Shown here: piece after piece, positions 43,594 to 52,024 of the stretch
How positions within the stretch are numbered: position 1 is the stretch's first letter
Layout: the number at the start of each line of letters is the position of its first letter
Assembly: GCA_000413015.1 (NCBI GenBank)
Contig: KE332515.1
Coordinates: 531,092-595,091 of the forward strand
DNA length: 64,000 bases
Reading direction: 5' to 3'
Source: Treponema socranskii subsp. paredis ATCC 35535
GTDB lineage: Bacteria > Spirochaetota > Spirochaetia > Treponematales > Treponemataceae
Notes under the pieces: generated by a model
The model's input: only the letters and a program-made list of their open reading frames with translations
The model's database searches: none
Told to the model about the DNA's origin: nothing
Made by a program: the position numbers and the translations under genes

Positions 43594-44886
43594 ATGGAAA
43601 AATTTTTCAAATTAAAAGAACGCGGAACGACGGTACGCACCGAAATCACCGCCGGATGCACGACCTTTTTGGCGATGGCCTATATCCTCGCCGTAAACCC
43701 CGCGATCCTTTCGCAGGCGGGTATGAACGCGGCGAGCGTCTTTACGGCGACGGCGATCGCGGCGGGCATCGCTACGCTCGTTATGGCTTTTACCGCAAAC
43801 TTGCCGGTCGCCCTTGCGCCGGGCATGGGACTGAACGCATTTTTTACGTTTACCGTCGTTTTGGGCATGGGCTATTCGTGGCAGACGGCGCTCACCGCCG
43901 TTTTCCTCGAAGGCATTTTATTTATCGTTTTATCGATTTTTAAAGTCCGCCAAGCGCTCATCAAAGCGATTCCGGCAAACTTAAAAAAAGCGGTCGCTGT
44001 CGGCATCGGTTTATTTATCACGCTCATCGGTCTGCACGGCGGCGGCATCGTTTCAGGAGATACGGGAACGATCATCGGTTTCGTGCCGATGAAGGGCACG
44101 GCACTCGTTGCGATCATCGGTCTTATCATCACGATCGTTTTACTGTGCTTGAAAGTAAAAGGCGCGATCATCATCGGCATGATTTTAACGACGATCATCG
44201 GCTACCCCTTCGGCGTAACGAAGATTCCCGAAAACTTCAGCCCCCTCTCTCTTCCCGCAGCCCCGCTTTTCTTTCAGTTCGATTTTTCGACGGTGCTTTC
44301 GCTGAAATTTTTTACCGTATTTTTTACATTCCTCTTTGTCGATATTTTCGATACGATCGGAACGCTCATGGGCATCGCCGAACAGAGCAATCTGAAAGAT
44401 AAAAACGGCGACATCAAAAACGTCAACGAAGCGCTGCTTTCCGATGCCGTCGGAACAGTCGTCGGAGCCGCACTCGGCACATCGACGATAACGAGCTTTG
44501 TCGAAAGCACCGCGGGCGTCGCGGAAGGCGGACGCACGGGACTCACGTCGGTGACGACCGCTCTCATCTTTTTCATCGCGCTCTTTTTGAGTCCGCTCTT
44601 TTTGCTCGTGCCCTCTGCAGCATCCGCTCCCGCGCTCATCATCGTCGGCTTTATGATGATGAGGGCAGCGGCAAATATCGAATTCACCGATCTTTCCGAA
44701 GGCATTCCGGCTTTTATCACGATCATGACGATGCCGTTTTCGTACAGCATCGCAACCGGCATTTCGTGGGGCGTTATGAGCTATGTCATCTGCAAAGCCG
44801 CTTCGCGCAAATTCAAAGACATCTCCCCGCTGACGTGGATACTCTTTGCCGTCTTCGTCGTAAAAACCGTACTCGACGCAGTGTAA
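43594..44886 (+). CDS. NCS2-family purine permease (AzgA-like)
   Basis: A 430-residue transporter with about 13 hydrophobic segments and the AzgA subgroup signatures: TEITAGCTTFLAMAYIL near the N-terminus, NLPVALAPGMGLNAFFTF, and the VDIFDTIGTLMGIAEQ and GTSTITSFVESTAG loops. Characterised relatives carry adenine, guanine or hypoxanthine with protons. The GGAG site before the start is good. Followed after three bases by a dCMP deaminase, consistent with a nucleotide-salvage pair. Confidence 0.9.
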   Translation: MEKFFKLKERGTTVRTEITAGCTTFLAMAYILAVNPAILSQAGMNAASVFTATAIAAGIATLVMAFTANLPVALAPGMGLNAFFTFTVVLGMGYSWQTALTAVFLEGILFIVLSIFKVRQALIKAIPANLKKAVAVGIGLFITLIGLHGGGIVSGDTGTIIGFVPMKGTALVAIIGLIITIVLLCLKVKGAIIIGMILTTIIGYPFGVTKIPENFSPLSLPAAPLFFQFDFSTVLSLKFFTVFFTFLFVDIFDTIGTLMGIAEQSNLKDKNGDIKNVNEALLSDAVGTVVGAALGTSTITSFVESTAGVAEGGRTGLTSVTTALIFFIALFLSPLFLLVPSAASAPALIIVGFMMMRAAANIEFTDLSEGIPAFITIMTMPFSYSIATGISWGVMSYVICKAASRKFKDISPLTWILFAVFVVKTVLDAV

Positions 44887-44889
44887 ACT

Positions 44890-45384
44890 ATGGCGGACGA
44901 AACGAAATACGCGCGCCCGAGCTGGGACGAATATTTTATGGAAGTATGCCGAACGGTCGCAAAAAGGGCAACCTGCGACCGCGGCAGAAGCGGCTGCGTC
45001 ATCGCGCGGGATAATCAAATCCTCGTGACAGGCTACGTCGGGAGCCCCGCGGGGCTCCCCCACTGCGACGATGTCGGACACTTGATGAGGAAAATGATCC
45101 ACACGGACGGCACGATTTCACAGCATTGTGTCAGAACCGTACACGCCGAACAGAATGCGATCTGCCAGGCGGCAAAGCGCGGCATCGCGATCGACGGCGC
45201 AACGGTGTACTGCAAGATGACGCCGTGCCGAACCTGCGCCATGCTCATCATCAACTGCGGCATAAAGCGCGTCGTATGCGAAATGCACTACCACGACGAA
45301 AAAGATTCGCTCGATATGTTCAAACAGGCGGGCATTCCGATCGAACACGTAAACGATAAAACGCAAACCTACAGCAATATGTAG
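44890..45384 (+). CDS. dCMP deaminase (ComEB-like)
   Basis: A 164-residue zinc enzyme. Ligands and proton shuttle are in HAEQNAICQAA (His and Glu) and CKMTPCRTCAM (two Cys); the N-terminal WDEYFMEVCRTVAKRATCDR and GYVGSPAGLPHCDD segments identify deoxycytidylate deaminases rather than cytidine or tRNA deaminases. Product dUMP feeds thymidylate synthesis. Directly downstream of the purine permease. Complete in length; no odd features. Confidence 0.92.
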   Translation: MADETKYARPSWDEYFMEVCRTVAKRATCDRGRSGCVIARDNQILVTGYVGSPAGLPHCDDVGHLMRKMIHTDGTISQHCVRTVHAEQNAICQAAKRGIAIDGATVYCKMTPCRTCAMLIINCGIKRVVCEMHYHDEKDSLDMFKQAGIPIEHVNDKTQTYSNM

Positions 45385-45423
45385 CTCGGTTCGCATATCA
45401 GTACGCTTTTATCGGAAGCGCGC

Positions 45424-46878
45424 TTATGTTCCGCCTTTGGCGTAAGCGGTAAGCAGTCCTTCGGCAACACCGGGATTCGTGATGACCGACGGACCTCCGA
45501 TACAGCCGCATTCGCACGCCATCACTTCGATGAGGTTCGGAGTGCTTTCGTTTTTCGCAATCTTCCCCTGATTTATCATTCCGTATGTCGCAAGCTTTTT
45601 CATACCGGCTCTGTCGAGTCCGTTGATTTTGGCGGCTTTGAGGATGCTTTGATCTTTCAGACGCACCCGCACCGCTTCGGCTACCCCGCCCGTCTTTGCA
45701 AAACCTCTTCCCGTCGCAGTCGGAACGTGTTCGGGCAGCTTTGCCGGAAGAGAAGCGATATCGATATCCTTTGCGATAAAAAACGCGCGGAGTTCTTCGA
45801 CCGAAAGCACGTAATCGACCGAATCGTCGTCAAAGCCTTCCCTCCGCTTTGCAAGGCAGGGGCCGATAAACACGGTAACGCAATCGGCATCTTTTTGTTT
45901 TGCGATTTCCGCAGTATAGTGCATGGGGCTTCGCGTTTCGGACACGCAGGGCTTCAAAGCCGGCACGTGAATGTTTACGGCGCGCACGTACGCCGAACAG
46001 CACGACGTCGTCATAAGGATATCTCCCCGCTCCATACGCTCTTCGAATTCTTTCGCTTCTTTATCCGCGCAGATATCCGCTCCGATCGCGACTTCGAGCA
46101 CGTCGTCGAAACCCGCGGCTAAAAACGCAGCTTCAAGCTGACCGGGAGCGGATTTGAATTGAGCTGCGATCGACGGCGCATAAAGGGCGACGACACGCCG
46201 TTTTTTTTGCATGATATGTTTGATAACGTCGACGAGCTGGCTTTTATCCATCATCGCGCCGAAGGGGCATTCGCTCATACAGCGCCCGCAAAAGATGCAT
46301 TTATCGTAATCGATTTTTTCGAGTCCCGTTTCGTCTTTGCTGATGGCGCCGACAGGGCACGCTTCTTCGCAGGGTACGGGAATTTTAATAACCGCGTGAT
46401 ACGGACAGTTTTGCATACACAGCCCGCAGTTGACGCATTTCGCTTCATCGATAACCGCTCTCCTGCCTACCGTGATCGCATCCCGCGGGCAGTTCATCAT
46501 GCACGGCCGCGCAAAACAGCCCTGACACGCGTTCGTAATCATATAGTGCGTTTTTACACACGCGTTGCACGCATCCTGCAAAACGGTGAGCATGGGCCAT
46601 GTCGGAGAATCCCGTTCGAGAGCATCTTTCGCGTATTCTGCAAGCGGGCGGTCGTCGTCGTAATTTTCGACCGACATACCGAGACGGGCAAGGACTCTCA
46701 TGCGCAAAATCGCCCTGTCGTGGTAGATACAGCAGCGTACCGATTTCGAGTCGAGAGGCGCCATTTCGCGCGGGATATAATGCACTCCTTCGGCAAGTTT
46801 TCCGTCGAGTTGGAGCCGTGCGATACGCACGAGAATTTCGCGTTTTACGTTTGCAGCGTAATTGTTGATATTGAGCAT
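45424..46878 (-). CDS. Monomeric [FeFe] hydrogenase, group B type
   Basis: A 484-residue iron hydrogenase. N-terminal half: several 4Fe-4S clusters (CQGCFARPCMMNCP, CVNCGLCMQNCP, CIFCGRCMSECP). H-cluster motifs: TSCCSAY (L1), IGPCLAKR (L2) and ECGCIGGP (L3). The SCC form in L1 and the domain layout match the group B/TIGR04105-like enzymes of anaerobes, whose physiological role (H2 production or uptake/sensing) is unsettled. No maturation genes (hydEFG) are in the window. The start is at 46878; the stop lies 40 bp from the converging dCMP deaminase gene. Confidence 0.88.
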   Translation of the reverse strand: MLNINNYAANVKREILVRIARLQLDGKLAEGVHYIPREMAPLDSKSVRCCIYHDRAILRMRVLARLGMSVENYDDDRPLAEYAKDALERDSPTWPMLTVLQDACNACVKTHYMITNACQGCFARPCMMNCPRDAITVGRRAVIDEAKCVNCGLCMQNCPYHAVIKIPVPCEEACPVGAISKDETGLEKIDYDKCIFCGRCMSECPFGAMMDKSQLVDVIKHIMQKKRRVVALYAPSIAAQFKSAPGQLEAAFLAAGFDDVLEVAIGADICADKEAKEFEERMERGDILMTTSCCSAYVRAVNIHVPALKPCVSETRSPMHYTAEIAKQKDADCVTVFIGPCLAKRREGFDDDSVDYVLSVEELRAFFIAKDIDIASLPAKLPEHVPTATGRGFAKTGGVAEAVRVRLKDQSILKAAKINGLDRAGMKKLATYGMINQGKIAKNESTPNLIEVMACECGCIGGPSVITNPGVAEGLLTAYAKGGT

Positions 46879-47002
46879 CGTTTTTCCTTATGCAGTATTT
46901 TGTTTACGTGCGGCAGTATAGCATATTTTTAGTGTTTAGGCCAGAAAAACGAACGCACGGCGCAATTTCAAAGCTCGTGCCGGTAAAACATTCGCATTCC
47001 AA

Positions 47003-47042
47003 TTGTCAACCTATTGCACATATAAAACACAGATTGTAAACT
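47003..47042 (+). promoter_or_regulatory. Possible biotin-type operator half-sites before bioY
   Basis: TTGTCAACC (47003-47011) and TTGTAAACT (47034-47042) are spaced 31 bp, i.e. three helical turns, just upstream of bioY. They resemble a BirA half-site but as a direct rather than inverted pair, so the assignment is weak. Confidence 0.25.
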
Positions 47043-47048
47043 AAAGAC

Positions 47049-47624
47049 ATGAAAATAAACAACACTCGTTTTGTATTTATCGTTTTGTTTGCGGCGATCA
47101 TCTGTGCCGGCTGCTTTATCGCAGTCCCCATAGGCCCCGGCGGTATTCCGATCGTCATGCAAAATATGTTCGCCGTTCTCGCAGCGCTCACGCTCGGCGG
47201 CTTCGGCGGATTTTTTTCGGCGCTGCTCTTCGTCGCAGCCGGCGCGCTCGGACTTCCCGTCTTTTCAGGCGGTGCGGGCGGAATCGCGCGTCTTTTGGGG
47301 CCGACGGGCGGATTTCTCATAGGCTATATACTGGCCGCCCTCGTCTCAGGCTGCATCGCACGAAAGCCCCGCGCAGGTGAAAAAGCCTTCAGCGCAAAAA
47401 ACATCGTAAAGCTGTCGCTCGCCTCTCTTGCGGGATTTACACTCATCTATGTTCCGGGCATTCTCCGCTTTATGCAGCTGACTCACAGAAGTTTTTCCGC
47501 ATCGATTGCGGCCTGCCTCATTCCGTTTATCCCCGGAGATCTCATAAAGCTCGTTCTCTCAGTTCCGCTTGCGGCAAAGCTCCGTACGATTGCCGCTCGC
47601 TATTTTACCGACAAAGGCGAATGA
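47049..47624 (+). CDS. bioY: BioY, biotin-specific ECF transporter S component
   Basis: A 191-residue membrane protein with five or six helices and the BioY pattern GIPIVMQNMFAVLAALTLGG, FSGGAGGIARLLGPTGGFL (the conserved glycine-rich loop) and a C-terminal PGDLIKLVLSVPLA. It binds biotin and imports it with the ATPase and EcfT partners encoded just downstream. The stop overlaps the ATPase start as ATGA. Biotin biosynthesis genes are absent from the window. Confidence 0.93.
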   Translation: MKINNTRFVFIVLFAAIICAGCFIAVPIGPGGIPIVMQNMFAVLAALTLGGFGGFFSALLFVAAGALGLPVFSGGAGGIARLLGPTGGFLIGYILAALVSGCIARKPRAGEKAFSAKNIVKLSLASLAGFTLIYVPGILRFMQLTHRSFSASIAACLIPFIPGDLIKLVLSVPLAAKLRTIAARYFTDKGE

Positions 47625-48406
47625 CTCGGGACGATTCACTTCCATACGATACTTCGTTTCCGAACGGAGCTTCTCTTTCCGTCGAAAAGGTGACGAAAAC
47701 CTTCCCCGCGTATGAGGGGGAACAAAGGTTTACAGCGCTTTCGGAAGTATCTTTTTCGCTTTGCGAAGGAGATACCGCCCTCATCGCGGGAGCGAACGGT
47801 TCGGGAAAAAGCGTGCTAATGTCGATCATCGCTTCCCTCGACAAAGCCGATTCCGGTACGGTGGAAATCCTATGCGGCGGAAAGGCGGCGCACTGCGGAC
47901 TTGTATTTCAAGAAGCCGAAATGCAGCTTTTGGGAGAGACGCCGATCGAAGACGTGATGTTCGGCTTAAAAAATATCGGCTTAAAAAAACGGGAAGCCGA
48001 ACGAAAAGCGCTCGATGTGCTCGCGGAAGCAGGTCTTGCGGGAAAAGAAAAATCGAGCGCGCGATTTTTGTCGGGAGGTGAAAAAAGACGGCTTGCCGTC
48101 GCGGGCATCATAGCGCTCGATATGCCGCTCGTCATATTCGACGAACCTTATGCAAACCTCGATTATTCGGGCGTACGGCACGTGAATGCTCTTATCAAAC
48201 TGCTGAAAAAAAAAGGAGTGACGATCATCATCCTCACGCACGAACTCGAAAAATCGCTTGCGCTTTGTAACCGCTTTATCGTGCTCTACCGCGGAAAAAA
48301 AGTATTCGACGGAAAGCCCGCCGAAGGATTGGAACAAAAGCTCGAAGCTTGGGATATCAAAAATCCGCTCGCTTCCTACAAAGGTCTTCGGGATCTCGAA
48401 TGGTAA
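47621..48406 (+). CDS. bioM: ECF transporter ATPase (BioM-like)
   Basis: A 261-residue ABC ATPase. Walker A is GANGSGKSVL, the Q-loop VFQEAEMQLLG has the ECF-type Q-loop pattern, the signature is FLSGGEKRRLAVAG, and Walker B is PLVIFDEPYANLD, then LTHELEKS for the H-loop. It energises BioY-dependent biotin uptake. Its stop overlaps the EcfT start. In a shared ECF system it could also serve other S components elsewhere. Confidence 0.9.
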   Translation: MTRDDSLPYDTSFPNGASLSVEKVTKTFPAYEGEQRFTALSEVSFSLCEGDTALIAGANGSGKSVLMSIIASLDKADSGTVEILCGGKAAHCGLVFQEAEMQLLGETPIEDVMFGLKNIGLKKREAERKALDVLAEAGLAGKEKSSARFLSGGEKRRLAVAGIIALDMPLVIFDEPYANLDYSGVRHVNALIKLLKKKGVTIIILTHELEKSLALCNRFIVLYRGKKVFDGKPAEGLEQKLEAWDIKNPLASYKGLRDLEW

Positions 48407-49062
48407 GACTTTTCGCTTATCGAAGCGGTTCGTCTTTTTTGCACAAATGCGATGCGCGCGTAAAACTCATTTCGCTTTTTGTGCTCGGCACCTTCGTTTT
48501 CATCCTGCCCCGAAATGCCGCGATCGCCTGCATCGCAATTTTTTTTGCGCTTTCCCCGGTAATACGTTTTCCTTTAAAAGAAATCTTTTTATCGCTCAAG
48601 CCCGTTATGTATTACGCGCTTATACTCTATATTTCGTCGATAGTATCCGCCCTTTTCGCTCACGCACCCTTTCCGCTTCCGTTCATCCCTTCCGAACGCG
48701 ACATCGTCATTTTGTGCCGCCTCGCCCTCGCCTTTTTAATTGCAAACTCGATCTACCGCACGACAAGCCCCCTCGAACTTAGAGAAGCCGTCGAATCGAT
48801 TGAAAAAGGCGTCGTACGGATCTTTCGAAAAAAAACGGAATACCACCGTCTCCTTTTTTCGGAATCCTTTTCACTTTTAATCGTACTCATCCCGGAAGTA
48901 TTCGCCGTGTGGCAGGCGGTTTTTCGCGCGTGGAAAGCAAGGCGCGGAAAAAAAGGCATACGCATGATAATAACGCTTTTTCCGGTTTTTATCTCCGTCT
49001 GCATGAAGCGTACCTATGTAATGTCGCTCGCTCTAAAATCCCGGCGGCCGGAAAATACGTAA
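48400..49062 (+). CDS. bioN: ECF transporter T component (BioN-like)
   Basis: A 220-residue membrane protein starting MVRLFAYRSGSSFLHK, with four or five helices and the coupling motif FRAWKARRGKKG, equivalent to the A-R-A/G helices of EcfT proteins that touch the ATPases. The start at 48400 overlaps the ATPase stop; an earlier in-frame ATG is inside the ATPase gene. Completes the bioYMN set. Confidence 0.85.
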   Translation: MVRLFAYRSGSSFLHKCDARVKLISLFVLGTFVFILPRNAAIACIAIFFALSPVIRFPLKEIFLSLKPVMYYALILYISSIVSALFAHAPFPLPFIPSERDIVILCRLALAFLIANSIYRTTSPLELREAVESIEKGVVRIFRKKTEYHRLLFSESFSLLIVLIPEVFAVWQAVFRAWKARRGKKGIRMIITLFPVFISVCMKRTYVMSLALKSRRPENT

Positions 49063-49100
49063 AAATCGCAAAAAAACGGAAAATTTTCGATGCGGCATCT

Positions 49101-49129
49101 TGCCAGATCAGCTATAGCGTTGTATAGTA
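49101..49129 (+). promoter_or_regulatory. Promoter of the nrdR-nrdD operon
   Basis: TTGCCA, 17-base spacer, TATAGT, followed at once by ATTAGCATA. The downstream element CGCTATATTTAG (49148-49159) is the exact reverse complement of CTAAATATAGCG at 51909-51920, upstream of the glycyl-domain gene. Likely NrdR boxes. Confidence 0.6.
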
Positions 49130-49196
49130 TTAGCATATCGTTTAAAACGCTATATTTAGAGTACAAATTTTAAATAATTTGTTATAAGGGATCGAT

Positions 49197-49661
49197 ATGC
49201 GGTGTCCGTATTGCGGAAGTCTTGACGACAAAGTTATAGAATCGCGTGCGATGGCGAACGGTGAAAGCATCAGGCGGCGGCGCGAATGCCTCGGCTGCGG
49301 CTACCGTTTTACGAGCTATGAGCGTATCGAAGAAAAACCCTTTATGGTCGTAAAAAAAGACGGAAGGCGCGAACCCTTCGAGCAGGCAAAGCTCGAAAAA
49401 GGCATCAGCCGCGCCCTCGAAAAGCGGCCGGTGTCGATGCGGATGGTCGAACAGATCGTATCCGAAATCGAAGACAAAGCCGTTATGAGCGGAAAAGTGA
49501 GCCGCGAAATCTCGACTGCGGAACTGGGGGAACTCGTGCTGCAGCGTTTGTATGAAATCGACAAAGTGGCGTACATCCGCTTTGCTTCGGTATATAAGCA
49601 CTTCGAAAACCTCGACGAATTCATCACCGAGGTAAAAAACATAGAGGGGAAACGGATATGA
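49197..49661 (+). CDS. nrdR: Transcriptional repressor NrdR
   Basis: A 154-residue NrdR. The N-terminal zinc ribbon is MRCPYCGSLDDKVIESR ... CLGCGYRFTSYER and the rest is an ATP-cone (VVKKDGRREPFEQAKLEKGI). NrdR senses ATP/dATP and represses ribonucleotide reductase genes through paired boxes. Its stop overlaps the nrdD start by four bases, and its promoter region carries repeats shared with the second nrd promoter, so autoregulation with the whole locus is likely. Confidence 0.95.
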   Translation: MRCPYCGSLDDKVIESRAMANGESIRRRRECLGCGYRFTSYERIEEKPFMVVKKDGRREPFEQAKLEKGISRALEKRPVSMRMVEQIVSEIEDKAVMSGKVSREISTAELGELVLQRLYEIDKVAYIRFASVYKHFENLDEFITEVKNIEGKRI

Positions 49662-51775
49662 GCGGTCAGGCAGTATTTCCGGAATGGCGGAATTTTTTGG
49701 GCGGGAGCGGAGACAAAGAAACGGCGGGCTTTATTAAATCCGTCGTAAAGCGATCGGGCGATATAGCCTCTTACGATCGCAAAAAAATCGAATCGGCGAT
49801 CGGACGCGCAATCGAAGCAGTCGAAAAGCGAAAAGATCCCGAACGGGCGGAAAAGCTTACGGACGCAGTGGAAGAACGGCTCCGCCTGCGCCTTGCGGGA
49901 AGCAGGACGCATTCTATCCCCGCCATCGAAGAGATTCAGGACGATGTCGAAAGCGTCCTCATCGAAAACAACGAAGTCGAAGTCGCAAAAGCGTATATCC
50001 TCTACCGCGCGCGGCACGAAGCCATCCGCGATGCGAAAAATCTCATGCTCGACATCAATAAAACGATGGACGAATATTTGAGCCAAAGCGATTGGCGCGT
50101 CAAAGAAAACGCGAACGTCAATTTTTCTCTCGGCGGTCTCATTTTGAGCAATTCCGGCGCCGTTACCGCAAACTATTGGCTCAACAATATCTATCCGAAA
50201 GAAGTGGCGGACGCGCATAAAACGGCGGCGTTCCACATTCACGACCTTTCGATGTTTTCCGGCTACTGCGCGGGCTGGTCGCTGAGACAGCTCATTCAGG
50301 AAGGACTCGGCGGCGTTCCCGATAAAATCACATCGACGCCGGCAACGCACCTTTCGACGCTCGTCAACCAAATGGTAAACTTTCTCGGCATCATGCAAAA
50401 CGAATGGGCGGGCGCTCAAGCGTTCAGCTCTTTCGACACCTATCTTGCGCCCTTCGTCAAAATCGACAATCTTTCGGAAAAGAGCGTGCGGCAGTGCATT
50501 CAAAGCTTTTTGTTCGGCGTCAACACTCCGAGCCGCTGGGGAAGTCAGGCGCCCTTTACGAACGTCACGCTCGACTGGGTATGTCCCGACGACCTCAAAA
50601 ACAAAAAAGCGATCGTCGGCGGCCAAGAACAGGAGTTCACGTACGGCGACTGCCAAAAAGAAATGGATATAATCAATAAGCAGTTTATCCTGCTCATGCT
50701 CGAAGGAGACGCTTCCGGACGGGGCTTCGGCTACCCCATTCCGACGTACAATATCACAAAGAATTTCGAATGGGAAAGCGAAAACGCGGAATTGCTCTTT
50801 AAAATGGCCTCCCAATACGGCACTCCCTATTTTCAAAATTTCGTCAATTCCGATTTGAATCCGAGCGACGTGCGCTCCATGTGCTGCCGCCTGCGTCTCG
50901 ATAAACGCGAGCTTCGAAAACGCGGCGGCGGACTTTTCGGTTCCGACGAATTTACCGGTTCACTCGGCGTCGTCACGATAAACCTTCCGCAGATCGGTTT
51001 TCTCGCAAAAGACGAAAAAGCGTTTTTCAGACGGCTCGATTACCTCATGGACATCGCGCGCGACAGCCTGTGCATAAAGCGTAAAGTGATCAAACACCTC
51101 CTCGATACGGGGCTCTACCCCTATACGAAGCGCTACCTGCACACGCTCGACAACCACTTCAATACGATAGGGCTCTGCGGTATGAACGAATGCTGCCTCA
51201 ATTTCCTCGGCACATCGATCGTCGATCCGAAAGGCAAAGCCTTTGCCGAACACGTGCTCGACTATATGAGAAGCCGCCTCGCCGACTATCAGGAAGTAAC
51301 GGGAGAGCTTTTCAACCTCGAAGCGACGCCCGCCGAAAGCACATCCTTCCGCCTCGCTTCCCACGACAAAAAGAATTTCCCGGGAATCATCACGAGCGGC
51401 ACGGACGAAAGCCCCTTTTATACGAATTCGACGCAGCTTCCCGTCGACTATACGTCCGACATCTTCGAAGCCCTCGATTTACAGGAAAGCCTGCAGACGC
51501 GGTATACCGGAGGCACGGTTTTCCATACCTTTATGGGCGAACAGATAAAAGACTGGAGGGCGTGCCGCGATTTGGTAAAAGCGGTTACGGCGAACTACCG
51601 CGTACCCTACGTGACGATTTCTCCGACCTATTCTATTTGCCGAAGCCACGGCTATTTGAACGGCGAACACTTTGAGTGTCCCAAGTGCAAAGCGGAAAAG
51701 GAAAGAGAGCTGCGTTTAAAGCTCGAACGGCTCGAAAAAGAAAAAGAGGCGGTCCTCACATCCGAGCGAGTATAA
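49658..51775 (+). CDS. nrdD: Anaerobic ribonucleoside-triphosphate reductase, catalytic chain lacking the glycyl-radical domain
   Basis: A 705-residue class III reductase chain making deoxynucleotides without oxygen. An ATP-cone occupies about residues 28-115; the ten-stranded barrel follows (FHIHDLSMFSGYCAGWSL, NTPSRWGSQAPFTN, MCCRLRLDKR, IGLCGMNECC). The zinc-site region ICRSHGYLNGEHFECPKC lies near 660. Normal NrdD proteins continue with a second pair and the RVVGYLR glycyl loop; here the chain ends after a charged helix (EKERELRLKLERLEKEKEAV) and a stop. The missing domain is encoded by the gene at 52025. The absence is not a frameshift: a 249-bp gap with its own promoter intervenes. Confidence 0.92.
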   Translation: MSGQAVFPEWRNFLGGSGDKETAGFIKSVVKRSGDIASYDRKKIESAIGRAIEAVEKRKDPERAEKLTDAVEERLRLRLAGSRTHSIPAIEEIQDDVESVLIENNEVEVAKAYILYRARHEAIRDAKNLMLDINKTMDEYLSQSDWRVKENANVNFSLGGLILSNSGAVTANYWLNNIYPKEVADAHKTAAFHIHDLSMFSGYCAGWSLRQLIQEGLGGVPDKITSTPATHLSTLVNQMVNFLGIMQNEWAGAQAFSSFDTYLAPFVKIDNLSEKSVRQCIQSFLFGVNTPSRWGSQAPFTNVTLDWVCPDDLKNKKAIVGGQEQEFTYGDCQKEMDIINKQFILLMLEGDASGRGFGYPIPTYNITKNFEWESENAELLFKMASQYGTPYFQNFVNSDLNPSDVRSMCCRLRLDKRELRKRGGGLFGSDEFTGSLGVVTINLPQIGFLAKDEKAFFRRLDYLMDIARDSLCIKRKVIKHLLDTGLYPYTKRYLHTLDNHFNTIGLCGMNECCLNFLGTSIVDPKGKAFAEHVLDYMRSRLADYQEVTGELFNLEATPAESTSFRLASHDKKNFPGIITSGTDESPFYTNSTQLPVDYTSDIFEALDLQESLQTRYTGGTVFHTFMGEQIKDWRACRDLVKAVTANYRVPYVTISPTYSICRSHGYLNGEHFECPKCKAEKERELRLKLERLEKEKEAVLTSERV

Positions 51776-51789
51776 AAATACGGCGATCG

Positions 51790-51870
51790 GAAAAACTGCC
51801 GCCGGGAGAGCTGCCGTACGGCAGGGCTCAGAGTGGGACTGCCGCCGGGAGAGTTGCCGCCGTTTTTTAC
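51790..51870 (+). repeat. Direct repeat of a GCCGGGAG-containing unit
   Basis: ACTGCCGCCGGGAGAG-(C/T)-TGCCG occurs twice (about 51797 and 51838), separated by TACGGCAGGG. Similar sequence recurs at 53.6 and 59.55 kb. Possibly a terminator for nrdD (ends GCCGCCGTTTTTTAC). Confidence 0.5.
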
Positions 51871-51928
51871 CTTAGGCGCGTTTTCGGAGCATTTTCAGGT
51901 ACGCACTGCTAAATATAGCGTAAAAAGC

Positions 51929-51957
51929 TTGACAGGCGGTCAAAACAACACTATAAT
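51929..51957 (+). promoter_or_regulatory. Consensus sigma-70 promoter with NrdR-type sites
   Basis: TTGACA, 17-base spacer, TATAAT: a perfect consensus. CTAAATATAGCG (51909-51920) lies upstream and CTATAATTAGCG (51951-51962) overlaps the -10, exactly 42 bp apart (four helical turns). The start at 52025 has GGGGG nine bases upstream. Confidence 0.75.
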
Positions 51958-52024
51958 TAGCGTATAGCATTTATGTAATACATATATGCCATATCTACAA
52001 CTATGGGCTTAGGGGGAAATTGCC

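Noticed and set aside
46879-47048. Riboswitch upstream of bioY
   Set aside because: No conserved RNA structure or known ligand motif is visible; only the paired half-sites.
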